A DNA stretch of 5,593 bases from Gammaproteobacteria bacterium. Lineage in GTDB: Bacteria; Pseudomonadota; Gammaproteobacteria; SZUA-229. Location of the stretch: assembly GCA_016764035.1 (NCBI GenBank), contig JAESSQ010000221.1, positions 1 to 5,593 of the forward strand, in the 5' to 3' direction. The notes below the pieces were generated by a model, which was not told the DNA's origin, did no database searches, and was given only the letters and a program-made list of their open reading frames with translations. Position numbers and translations under genes: made by a program. Position 1 is the first letter of the stretch. Each line of letters opens with the position of its first letter. Shown piece by piece: positions 1 to 5,464 of this stretch.

Positions 1-294
1 AACGCGAGCCACGCCATAAAGTCTTTTATAAAAAGGCTTTAAGGAACCCTATTTGGCCTTGCTTTGAGTGGGGTTTACCCTGCCACTGATGTTACCACCA
101 GCGCGGTGCGCTCTTACCGACACCATTTCACCCTTACCGAGATTTAATACTAGATTAAATCCAGGCGGTTTATTTTCTGCTGCACTTTCCGTAGGCTTTC
201 ACCCCCCAGGCGTTACCTGGCACTCTGTCCTATGGAGCCCGGACTTTCCTCCCCAAAACGTAAACGTTCTGGCGCGATTGCCTGGCCAACTCCC
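1..294 (-). ncRNA. rnpB: RNase P RNA, type A (3' end outside window)
   Basis: This is the catalytic RNA of ribonuclease P, which removes 5' leaders from tRNA precursors together with the RnpA protein. Read on the minus strand it contains the near-universal GAGGAAAGTCCGGGCTCC block (about 255-238), AGGTAACGCCTGG, the GGTAAGGGTGAAA and GGTAAGAGCGCACCGC core blocks (about 140-98), and GCAAGGCCAAATAGGGTTCC (about 64-44), where GGTT matches the L15 motif that pairs with the tRNA CCA end. A perfect 8-bp AT-rich hairpin at 141-161 sits where P12 is expected. The 5' end, near 293-294, is placed by aligning AGTTGGCCAGGCAATCGC with the start of the E. coli RNA. The 3' part, including the P1 partner strand and the last conserved block, lies beyond the left edge. 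An extra hairpin at 17-41 is described in the findings. Confidence 0.96.
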
Positions 295-301
295 GGGCGG
301 A

Positions 302-331
302 ATTCTACACTATACCGATGCTGCATGAAAA
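302..331 (-). promoter_or_regulatory. Probable sigma70-type promoter of rnpB
   Basis: On the minus strand, TTTTCA (331-326, 4/6 to the -35 consensus) is followed after 18 bases by TAGAAT (307-302, 5/6 to the -10 consensus). Transcription would start about 7 bases on, near 294-295, which agrees with the RNA 5' end inferred by alignment. The stretch between the -10 box and the start, TCCGCCC, is GC-rich, as in growth-rate and stringently controlled stable-RNA promoters. A second -10-like box, TATAGT (314-309), would give a start too far upstream of the mature end unless a leader is trimmed. Confidence 0.55.
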
Positions 332-366
332 TATTCAGCAACAACAAAAGTGACTTTTAATTACCT

Positions 367-372
367 TATAAT
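367..372 (+). promoter_or_regulatory. Probable -10 box of the prmA promoter
   Basis: A perfect TATAAT lies 41 bases upstream of the prmA start codon. No good -35 box is present at 16-18 bases; the nearby GTGACT (350-355) is only 11 bases away, too close for a standard promoter. The initiation site would be near 379, giving a leader of about 35 bases. This promoter is divergent from the rnpB promoter, and the two -10 boxes are about 60 bases apart. Confidence 0.45.
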
Positions 373-413
373 GCTGCACCTTAGTAGCACACACTAAACC
401 GGAGCAGACAAGA

Positions 414-1331
414 ATGAGCTGGATACAAATTTCGATTGATACCACAAAAGACGACGCGCAAACCGTCGAAGACTGCTTATTCAGCGCTGGCGCACAAACC
501 GTCACCTTAACGGATGCCGCCGACCAACCCATACTCGAGCCCGCACCGGATGAAACCCCAGTATGGAACAGGGTCGTCGTTACTGGCCTGTACAGCAGCG
601 AACATGTTAAAAAAGAACTTGTTGACGAAATTAACGCCTGCCTGACAACCCAGCTTACACATGCATCTTATCAATGCTCAACACAAATTCTGGAAGATAA
701 GAACTGGACACGCGCCTGGATGGAACATTTCCATGCGATGCAGTTTGGCGACCGCCTTTGGGTGTGCCCTCTTCATCTAGAACCCCCTAAAGCGGACGCC
801 ATTAACCTTCGGCTTGATCCTGGACTGGCATTTGGCACCGGCACACATCCGACCACAGCCTTATGTTTACGTTGGCTAGATGAAAACATAACAACACAAA
901 ATAACATTTTAGATTACGGCTGCGGATCTGGAATACTTGCCATTGCCGCCTGTATGTTAGGCGCATCTCATGCCGATGGCGTTGATATCGATCCACAGGC
1001 ATTGACTGCCACCCATAACAATGCCGAAACGAATTTCATCAACGATAAAATACAAACATTTCTGCCCAACGATTTTCAAAAGTACACGAAAGACACAACC
1101 GCATCTTACGATGTTGTTGTCGCAAACATTCTCAGTGGCCCACTCGCAGAACTAGCACCGTTACTTGCTTCGCACACACGAATAAATGGCCATATTGTGT
1201 TATCTGGTATTCTAAAAGAACAGGCCAAATCTATACTCAAGACATACTGTAAATTTTTTACTATGGATAAACCCAGAGTCGAAGACGACTGGGTATTACT
1301 ACACGGAACAAAAAAATCAAACGTACCATAA
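414..1331 (+). CDS. prmA: Ribosomal protein L11 methyltransferase PrmA
   Basis: This 305-residue cytoplasmic enzyme trimethylates lysines and the N-terminus of ribosomal protein L11 (RplK) using S-adenosylmethionine; the E. coli protein has 293 residues. The N-terminal substrate-recognition domain covers about residues 1-115 and includes EDKNWTRAW (95-102). Next come the family block LDPGLAFGTGTHPTT (134-148), the SAM-binding motif LDYGCGSGILAIAA (166-179), the acidic VDID at 190-193, and ANILSGPL (237-244), which is the post-I catalytic-loop motif of PrmA. GILKEQ (265-270) is also typical. ATG at 414 is preceded by GGAG (401-404) at good spacing. The gene appears monocistronic, running away from rnpB with a gene-poor gap after it. 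The usual gammaproteobacterial neighbours (accC, dusB, fis) are not seen here. The C-terminal tail after residue 298 is slightly longer than usual and probably unimportant. Confidence 0.97.
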   Translation: MSWIQISIDTTKDDAQTVEDCLFSAGAQTVTLTDAADQPILEPAPDETPVWNRVVVTGLYSSEHVKKELVDEINACLTTQLTHASYQCSTQILEDKNWTRAWMEHFHAMQFGDRLWVCPLHLEPPKADAINLRLDPGLAFGTGTHPTTALCLRWLDENITTQNNILDYGCGSGILAIAACMLGASHADGVDIDPQALTATHNNAETNFINDKIQTFLPNDFQKYTKDTTASYDVVVANILSGPLAELAPLLASHTRINGHIVLSGILKEQAKSILKTYCKFFTMDKPRVEDDWVLLHGTKKSNVP

Positions 1332-1636
1332 CCTTCAACAACACTTCTCTTTGCCACATAAATAAACACTGATACATATCAAGCCGAGAGCGAGAGCGAT
1401 ATCCATATTTCAAAATCAGGGAGCAGCTATCTTAGCTGTATTGGGCGTGGTCAGTGGTAGCGAGAGTAATACGGTAACGGTAGCTAACAGCACATCTGAG
1501 TATGCCGATATTCTCAGTGAGCTATTGCTTCTGTGGACACAGAAAAAATTTCAGAATTCGAACCCGTTTTCATGTTGATGCTGGTATCGGGTTATAACTA
1601 TTTGGCAAAGATAGAACAAATAATTTGGACTCTACC
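1332..1636. other. Gene-poor gap between converging prmA and gmhA-like gene
   Basis: No gene can be supported in these 305 bases. A plus-strand frame stays open from about 1366 to 1578 but has no ATG and no ribosome-binding site, and its translation resembles nothing I know. Another plus frame (GTG at 1533 or ATG at 1572, to a stop at 1638-1640) runs into the end of the gmhA-like gene. Either could be a gene remnant, but this is unproven. The stretch holds a GAGAGC doublet (1386-1397) and several small palindromes: CAGCTA-TCT-TAGCTG (1424-1438), TTCTGTG-GA-CACAGAA (1529-1544), and AACCCG (1561-1566) with CGGGTT (1588-1593). None is followed by a T-run in a direction that would make it a clear terminator for prmA or for the converging gene. 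Confidence 0.6.
1529..1544. repeat. Short palindrome, TTCTGTG-GA-CACAGAA
   Basis: Two perfect 7-bp arms are separated by only two bases, followed by an A-run on the plus strand (the AA of the right arm plus four more). The two-base spacer is too short for a good RNA hairpin loop, and there is no T-run after the palindrome in either direction, so a protein-binding site is more likely than a terminator. It is not a LexA box, because the CTGT and ACAG halves are only four bases apart. It may also be chance. Confidence 0.35.
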
Positions 1637-2209
1637 TTAAGCGGAAGCAAATTGATTTTCAACTAATTCGCAAATTGCATGATAAATACACATATGCGAT
1701 TCCTGAACACGCGCCGTGGATTTTGATGGCACGTCAAGGTGTATGTCCGCCATGCCTTTCAGTTTGCCACCGCCACCGCCTGTCATAACAATTGTTTTTA
1801 GTCCTTGCTGCTTTGCTTGCTCGATTCCTTTGATAACATTGGCTGAATTTCCGCTGGTGGATATTCCAAAGGCGATATCTTCTTTATTACCTAAAGCTTC
1901 AATCTGTCGCGAGAATATTATCTCGTAAGAGTAGTCATTGCCCAGACACGTTAGCACGGAACTATCCGTGGTTAATGCTATCGCGGCAAGGGCTTTTCTT
2001 TCCTTCATAAAACGACCAATAAACTCTGCAGCGATATGTTGCGAATCGGCTGCAGAGCCACCGTTACCAAAAAACAATATTTTTCCATTTTGTTTCAGGC
2101 AAGTGGTCATTGTCTCTACCGTTTGAATGATTAAATCGATATTGGTATCAAGAGTGTCTTGTTTGACGGACATGGAATCTTCAAACATTTTTGTGATAGC
2201 GTCTCTCAT
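1637..2209 (-). CDS. gmhA: GmhA-like phosphosugar isomerase (SIS domain)
   Basis: This 190-residue protein is a single SIS-domain enzyme, close to D-sedoheptulose 7-phosphate isomerase, which makes D-glycero-D-manno-heptose 7-phosphate for LPS or capsule heptose. It has the phosphate-binding FGNGGSAADS (47-56) and GISTSGNSANV (115-125). The Zn ligands and catalytic residues of characterised GmhA (His61, Glu65, Gln172, His180) correspond to H58, E62, Q169 and H177, so it is probably active. GNDY (90-93), TGGGGG (143-148) and ARVQE (166-170) are family features. ATG at 2209 follows an AAGGA ribosome-binding site (2223-2219) with 9 bases between. It is the last gene of the minus-strand block, 55 bases after the hydrolase. 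Intact metal ligands argue against DiaA, the non-catalytic SIS paralogue that binds DnaA. The exact substrate could be another ketose phosphate. Confidence 0.85.
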   Translation of the reverse strand: MRDAITKMFEDSMSVKQDTLDTNIDLIIQTVETMTTCLKQNGKILFFGNGGSAADSQHIAAEFIGRFMKERKALAAIALTTDSSVLTCLGNDYSYEIIFSRQIEALGNKEDIAFGISTSGNSANVIKGIEQAKQQGLKTIVMTGGGGGKLKGMADIHLDVPSKSTARVQESHMCIYHAICELVENQFASA

Positions 2210-2221
2210 ATCGATTTATCC

Positions 2222-2263
2222 TTCAGCGGTAGTTGTTCAGTGGTAATTGTTCGGCGGTAATCG
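2222..2263. repeat. Three 14-bp imperfect tandem repeats
   Basis: On the plus strand the units are TTCAGCGGTAGTTG (2222-2235), TTCAGTGGTAATTG (2236-2249) and TTCGGCGGTAATCG (2250-2263). They fill almost the whole spacer between the hydrolase stop codon and the gmhA-like start codon, and the last copy read on the minus strand runs straight into the AAGGA ribosome-binding site. The unit length is not a multiple of three, consistent with non-coding sequence. The origin may be slippage; a role in spacing or RNA structure is possible but unproven. Confidence 0.8.
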
Positions 2264-2264
2264 T

Positions 2265-2840
2265 TTACTTCAATACAACGTCAAGTAGTTCAGGAAATTC
2301 TTCAGTTTCCATATGTGGAAGAATATAGTGTCCGTGTTTTTTTAATTCGATGACTTCTCCAGCCAATGCCTGCTGGTAGATTTTCAGGCTTTCTTTGCCT
2401 TCGTCCATTTCATCGTCTGAGGTGAACATAACGATTTCGCCTACTCTGTCTTTAATGCTTTCATCGATAGGGTAGGTGTAGAGTGCCTCTCTTAGCTCAT
2501 CGCCTGGTTCTGCAATTTTCCAGGGGGCGACCATGATAAGTTTCGCAATTTTAGTTTTGGTATCGCCAAGCCAGCGAACTAAAAAGGCATTGCCGCCGCT
2601 GTGTCCTACCAATATAGTGTTTTCATTGACGTCAAGTTTATCAAATGCCGCTTTTAGATTGTCGTAATCGGGGTACCATGCTTCGGGTAATTCTGCCGTT
2701 TCTGACGGTATGCCCGCTGCACTAAGATTTTTATTAAACAGAGGTATCCAGTGTTTATCGAATGTTCTTGTTTTAGCATTGCTTGATACTTCAACACTTC
2801 CAGGAAAGCCGGGGGTTACGATGCAGTTTTTATTGCTCAT
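2265..2840 (-). CDS. RBBP9/YdeN-like small serine hydrolase
   Basis: This 191-residue protein is a compact alpha/beta hydrolase of the RBBP9/YdeN type, soluble and without a signal peptide. It opens with an IVTPGFPGS strand-turn (7-15). The nucleophile is S81 in GHSGG (79-83), the acid is probably D142 or D143 in TSDDEMD, and the histidine is probably H171 in KHGHYI (168-173). An AWYPDYDNLKAAF region (54-66) follows the family pattern of a tryptophan before the nucleophile helix. Natural substrates are mostly unknown for this family, so the reaction cannot be named. ATG at 2840 has a strong AGGAG (2851-2847) six bases upstream. It lies 81 bases after the third SDR gene and 55 before the gmhA-like gene; a large inverted repeat sits just upstream of its ribosome-binding site. 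It might remove an acyl group from the sugar made here, but this is a guess. Confidence 0.82.
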   Translation of the reverse strand: MSNKNCIVTPGFPGSVEVSSNAKTRTFDKHWIPLFNKNLSAAGIPSETAELPEAWYPDYDNLKAAFDKLDVNENTILVGHSGGNAFLVRWLGDTKTKIAKLIMVAPWKIAEPGDELREALYTYPIDESIKDRVGEIVMFTSDDEMDEGKESLKIYQQALAGEVIELKKHGHYILPHMETEEFPELLDVVLK

Positions 2841-2856
2841 TGTCTACTCCTAAGTG

Positions 2857-2896
2857 TAACGACCGTGTTGTTATATTAATAACAACACGGTCGTTA
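2857..2896. repeat. 18-bp perfect inverted repeat upstream of hydrolase gene
   Basis: The arms are TAACGACCGTGTTGTTAT (2857-2874) and its exact reverse complement (2879-2896), separated by ATTA. On the minus strand, the direction of the genes, it ends five bases before the AGGAG ribosome-binding site of the hydrolase and is not followed by T's; the T-run (2897-2901) lies on the plus strand. It therefore does not fit a terminator of the minus-strand operon. It could be a DNA operator, since each arm (AACGAC-CGT-GTTGTT) is itself an imperfect palindrome, or an mRNA stem that affects stability or hydrolase translation. Confidence 0.9.
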
Positions 2897-2921
2897 TTTT
2901 TACGTATTTTTAAGGAAGGGT

Positions 2922-3713
2922 TTAAGTCAAACCTTTTGCAGTCCAGCCGCCATCAACAAAGATGTCCTGACCCGTTACGTAAGAAGAAGCACTTGATGCT
3001 AAATAGATAGTGGCACCAACCATATCTTCTGGCTCGCCCCAGCGTTGTACAATCATGTGGCGCAGACGAGAATTATACATTTCAGGATCGGCCTGGCTGC
3101 CTGCCGTCATGGCAGTTTTTATATAACCAGGTGCAATGTTATTGACGCGAATATTATCTCCAGTCAAATCCATGGCTAAGCCTTTAGACATCATACGCAT
3201 ACCGCCTTTGGCAGCAACGTACCCTGGATTACCTGGGAAGCCGACAATACTGTTAATACTGGTAAGGTTAATAACTGAACCACCACCGGCTTTCTTCATG
3301 TGTTCACGACATGATATTGTGAGCGCATAAGCAGCACGGAGGTCGATTGACATGGTCAGGTCATAGTTTGCCAGTCGATCTTCCAACGAATCCGTATCTT
3401 TAAGTGGGAAGGTAACACCCGCAGCATTTACCAAAGTATCAATCTGGCCATACTCTTCAGCCACTTCTTTGACTACTTCTTGAATTCTGTCTGTATCGAC
3501 AAGATCGATAGCATAAAATGTTGCGGTTCCACCGGCATCATTAATCGCTTTGGCTGTTGCTGCGCCGCCTTCTTCATCTCTATCGGCAACGGCAACTTTA
3601 GCACCTGCTTTACCTAAACCAATCGCAATAGCTTCACCCATACCAGCAGCAGCGCCGGTGACGATGGCAACTTTACCCTCAACTGAAAATAGTTGTTCTA
3701 TATATGAACTCAT
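2922..3713 (-). CDS. Short-chain dehydrogenase/reductase (SDR), NAD-type, first copy
   Basis: This 263-residue protein is a classical SDR, the usual length. The Rossmann motif TGAAAGMG is at 19-26. D44 at the end of the second strand (AVADRD) favours NAD over NADP. NAAG is at 96-99, and the catalytic S152, Y165 and K169 are present (LTS, then YVAAK). The position normally held by the fourth catalytic residue, Asn, appears to be D124 in MSIDL. IAPGYIKT (193-200) and the C-terminal FVDGG are family-typical. The N-terminus EQLFSVEGK resembles gluconate 5-dehydrogenase-like SDRs and parallels the second SDR (DQLFRIDNQ), suggesting they are related paralogues. ATG at 3713 follows AAGGAG (3727-3722) with 8 bases between. 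It is probably led by its own promoter at 3740-3769. It could oxidise or reduce a sugar hydroxyl; the substrate is unknown. Confidence 0.9.
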   Translation of the reverse strand: MSSYIEQLFSVEGKVAIVTGAAAGMGEAIAIGLGKAGAKVAVADRDEEGGAATAKAINDAGGTATFYAIDLVDTDRIQEVVKEVAEEYGQIDTLVNAAGVTFPLKDTDSLEDRLANYDLTMSIDLRAAYALTISCREHMKKAGGGSVINLTSINSIVGFPGNPGYVAAKGGMRMMSKGLAMDLTGDNIRVNNIAPGYIKTAMTAGSQADPEMYNSRLRHMIVQRWGEPEDMVGATIYLASSASSYVTGQDIFVDGGWTAKGLT

Positions 3714-3739
3714 TACATTTTCTCCTTAGTTTGATAGTT

Positions 3740-3769
3740 ATTGTATTAATAGAAATTAAAACGTTTCAT
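3740..3769 (-). promoter_or_regulatory. Candidate promoter with LacI-family-like operator
   Basis: On the minus strand, ATGAAA (3769-3764, 4/6 to -35) is followed after 18 bases by TACAAT (3745-3740, 5/6 to -10), with a start near 3733, about 20 bases before the SDR start codon. TGAAACGTTTTA (3768-3757) overlaps the -35 box. It differs by one base from the symmetrical TGAAACGTTTCA, the kind of site bound by LacI-family regulators such as Cra (FruR). Repression by a sugar-sensing regulator would suit a sugar gene block, but no regulator gene is present in the window. Confidence 0.4.
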
Positions 3770-3779
3770 GGATCTGGTT

Positions 3780-3839
3780 AAAAGCAAACAACGGTTACCA
3801 TTTACAGTACAAAAGCACAGCTTATGTACTCACCCGTTG
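3780..3839 (-). terminator. Possible terminator after the second SDR gene
   Basis: Read on the minus strand, CAACGG (3839-3834) and CCGTTG (3794-3789) form a 6-bp outer stem, and inside it AGTACATAAGC (3830-3820) pairs with GCTTTTGTACT (3816-3806) with one A-A mismatch and a three-base loop. The outer stem is followed by TTTGCTTTT (3788-3780). The order (hairpin, then T-rich tract) and the place, 12 bases after the stop codon, fit an intrinsic terminator that would separate the upstream coupled genes from the downstream ones. The bulged outer part and the interrupted T-run make it weak. Confidence 0.35.
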
Positions 3840-3850
3840 CAGATATTCAT

Positions 3851-4690
3851 TTACCAGGTAGTGCGACCACCATCAACAGGGATAACAGCCCCATTAAGGT
3901 AAGCAGAAGCCTGACTTAGCATAAAGATCACTACACCTTGATATTCATCAGCACTCGCCATCCTTCCCATCGGAATTCGGCTGTGTAATTCCGCTAGAAA
4001 AGCACTATCCTGTCCGTTTTCTATACCGCCTGGGCAAAGTGCATTACAACGCACGTTTTTGTCAGCCCAGTAGGTTGCTAAATATCGTGTTAAACCCAGT
4101 AGTGCAGTTTTAACAACGGAATAGGTAACGGGCTTAACGGCTTGCTTCTCTTCGGGCAAACCATCTTTTAGATACAGTCGTTGATCTGGCGCTATCAAGC
4201 CCAAGTCTGAAGAAATATTGACAATACTACCACCTGCAGGATTGTTTGCGATGGCATTACCATAATGTTTGGCACATAAAAACGCGCCAGTTAATCCAAC
4301 AGCAATATCCTGGTTCCAGATATCAATGGGGAAGTTTTCCAGTCGAGAGAAATTTTTATCCGCCGCATCTTCTACTTTTGGGTTGTTTGCTGCGTTGTTA
4401 ATAAGACCGCTAATGGTTCCAAATTTTTTCAGCAAAAACGCACAATTTTCTGCAATGGATGCTTCATTGGTTATATCGACGACCATGCCTGTGGCGGGTA
4501 CGTTATATTTGTCTTCTAATTCTTTTGCAAAATCATCGATTACAGCCTGGTTTAAATCCAGCAGGATAGGTATGCCGCCATACGCTGCAACGACTTCTGC
4601 GTGTTTGCGTCCTAATAGACCAGTGGCGCCTGTAATGACGACAACTTGATTATCTATTCTAAAGAGTTGATCTAATTTTTTATCTGACAT
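3851..4690 (-). CDS. Short-chain dehydrogenase/reductase, with insert before the active-site Tyr
   Basis: This 279-residue SDR has TGATGLLG (20-27) and D45 (LLDLN), indicating NAD preference. The usual NNAG is NNAA (98-101). The catalytic Ser is probably S161 (NISS) and the Tyr/Lys are Y190 and K194 (TYSVVK). The Ser-Tyr distance is 29 residues, against 13 in its two neighbours; the extra block is roughly APDQRLYLKDGLPEEKQAVK (167-186). The position of the usual catalytic Asn is G132 (VGLTGAFLC). From memory, the blocks APDQRLY, VKPVTYS, RYLATYWADK and PMGRMA recur together in SDRs of bacterial surface-sugar loci, but I could not check this. ATG at 4690 directly abuts the stop of the upstream SDR gene; AGGTG (4703-4699), 8 bases upstream, is the ribosome-binding site. 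Coupled translation and a shared pathway with that gene are likely. The exact substrate is unknown. Confidence 0.88.
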   Translation of the reverse strand: MSDKKLDQLFRIDNQVVVITGATGLLGRKHAEVVAAYGGIPILLDLNQAVIDDFAKELEDKYNVPATGMVVDITNEASIAENCAFLLKKFGTISGLINNAANNPKVEDAADKNFSRLENFPIDIWNQDIAVGLTGAFLCAKHYGNAIANNPAGGSIVNISSDLGLIAPDQRLYLKDGLPEEKQAVKPVTYSVVKTALLGLTRYLATYWADKNVRCNALCPGGIENGQDSAFLAELHSRIPMGRMASADEYQGVVIFMLSQASAYLNGAVIPVDGGRTTW

Positions 4691-5464
4691 TTAAAATACA
4701 CCTACGGTTTGACCGCCATCAACAACCAACGCTGAGCCGGTAATAAATGAAGCGCGATCAGAGCATAAAAATAATGCAGCATCGGCTATTTCGTCGACGC
4801 TACCAAATCGTTTCATTGGCACGGTCGATTCAATAATTTCATTGACCCGATCGGCATCCTGTTTTATTTTTTCATCCCATGAGCCATTGGGGAAATAAAT
4901 GTTGCCTGGTGCAATGACATTCACCCGTACCTCAGGCGCTAACTTTCTCGACATATTCTTTGCCAATGCGAACAGTGCCGCTTTTGCAGTGGAATAATCT
5001 ACCGGCGCACCGATAGCTTCCAGGCCAGCAATGGATGAAACAAACAGTAAACAACCCTTTGATTCTTGTAGCATAGGAAGAAATGTACGGGCGGTTAACA
5101 GGCTAGACTCAAAGTTGGTATTCCAGGTGCCTGACCATTGTTCACTATCAGGCAATGCATCGGGAATACTGCGACCATCCCCAATATTTGCAACGACAAT
5201 ATCGATACCCTGCCAGTCATCCTGAATAGATTGCCTTAATTCAGATAACGCGTTTGCATCAGTGCAATCACATTTCAAGGCTTTTATGTTTTCTTTACCA
5301 AACTGTTTCTGAAGTTCAGACTCAGTTTTGTGTAATTGTTCAGAGCCTCTGGCAACGATACGTAATTGCGCTTTTTCCTGCAGAAAATGCTGAGCCATTG
5401 CGGCGCCTAAACCTCTTGAAGCGCCGGTAATTAAAACCCGTTTACCTGTCAGCCCTAATTCCAT
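4691..5464 (-). CDS. Short-chain dehydrogenase/reductase, NADP-type
   Basis: This 257-residue SDR is FabG-like in layout. It has TGASRGLG (13-20), with R39 in VARG after the second strand, which favours NADP(H) and a reductive role. The NNAG motif is changed to ANIG (92-95). N117, S144, Y157 and K161 form the full catalytic tetrad (SSIAG at 143-147, YSTAK at 157-161). IAPGNIYFPNG (184-194) shows a longer substrate loop than FabG, and VVDGG closes the fold. The ATG at 5464 overlaps the stop of the preceding gene as TAATG, so translation is probably coupled; the ribosome-binding site is weak (GAG, upstream in GAGCAAATTAATG). It differs clearly from the other two SDRs here in cofactor type, so the three are unlikely to be simple duplicates. 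A 3-oxoacyl-reductase role is not excluded by fold, but the neighbours favour a sugar substrate. Confidence 0.89.
   Translation of the reverse strand: MELGLTGKRVLITGASRGLGAAMAQHFLQEKAQLRIVARGSEQLHKTESELQKQFGKENIKALKCDCTDANALSELRQSIQDDWQGIDIVVANIGDGRSIPDALPDSEQWSGTWNTNFESSLLTARTFLPMLQESKGCLLFVSSIAGLEAIGAPVDYSTAKAALFALAKNMSRKLAPEVRVNVIAPGNIYFPNGSWDEKIKQDADRVNEIIESTVPMKRFGSVDEIADAALFLCSDRASFITGSALVVDGGQTVGVF

Noticed and set aside
68..328. Plus-strand open frame of 86 codons across the left end
   Set aside because: It runs antisense to the RNase P RNA gene and its composition follows that RNA; there is no ribosome-binding site before it.
335..532. Minus-strand open frame of 65 codons over the prmA start
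   Set aside because: It overlaps the rnpB/prmA promoter region and is antisense to PrmA; no ribosome-binding site or homology was recognised.
1106..1369. Minus-strand open frame of 87 codons at the end of prmA
   Set aside because: It is antisense to the strongly conserved PrmA C-terminal region and has no known protein features.
1550..1570. TTCGAACCCG as the T-arm of a tRNA
   Set aside because: No matching acceptor, D or anticodon stems can be drawn around it.
1561..1593. AACCCG/CGGGTT pair as a terminator of gmhA
   Set aside because: The 21-base loop is long and no T-run follows on the minus strand; the reading is too weak to list as a feature of its own.
1637..2209. Assignment of the SIS gene as diaA
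   Set aside because: The metal and catalytic residues H58, E62, Q169 and H177 are all kept, as in GmhA, and none of diaA's usual neighbours (lpoA, yraN) is in the window.
2857..2896. The inverted repeat as an intrinsic terminator of the first SDR
   Set aside because: On the minus strand the stem is followed by CACTTAGGAG, not T's; the T-run is on the other strand, where no gene ends.
4269..4649. Plus-strand open frame of 126 codons opposite the second SDR
   Set aside because: It is the antisense shadow of an SDR with clear motifs in the sense frame; its translation is rich in Ser, Ala and Pro with no family pattern.
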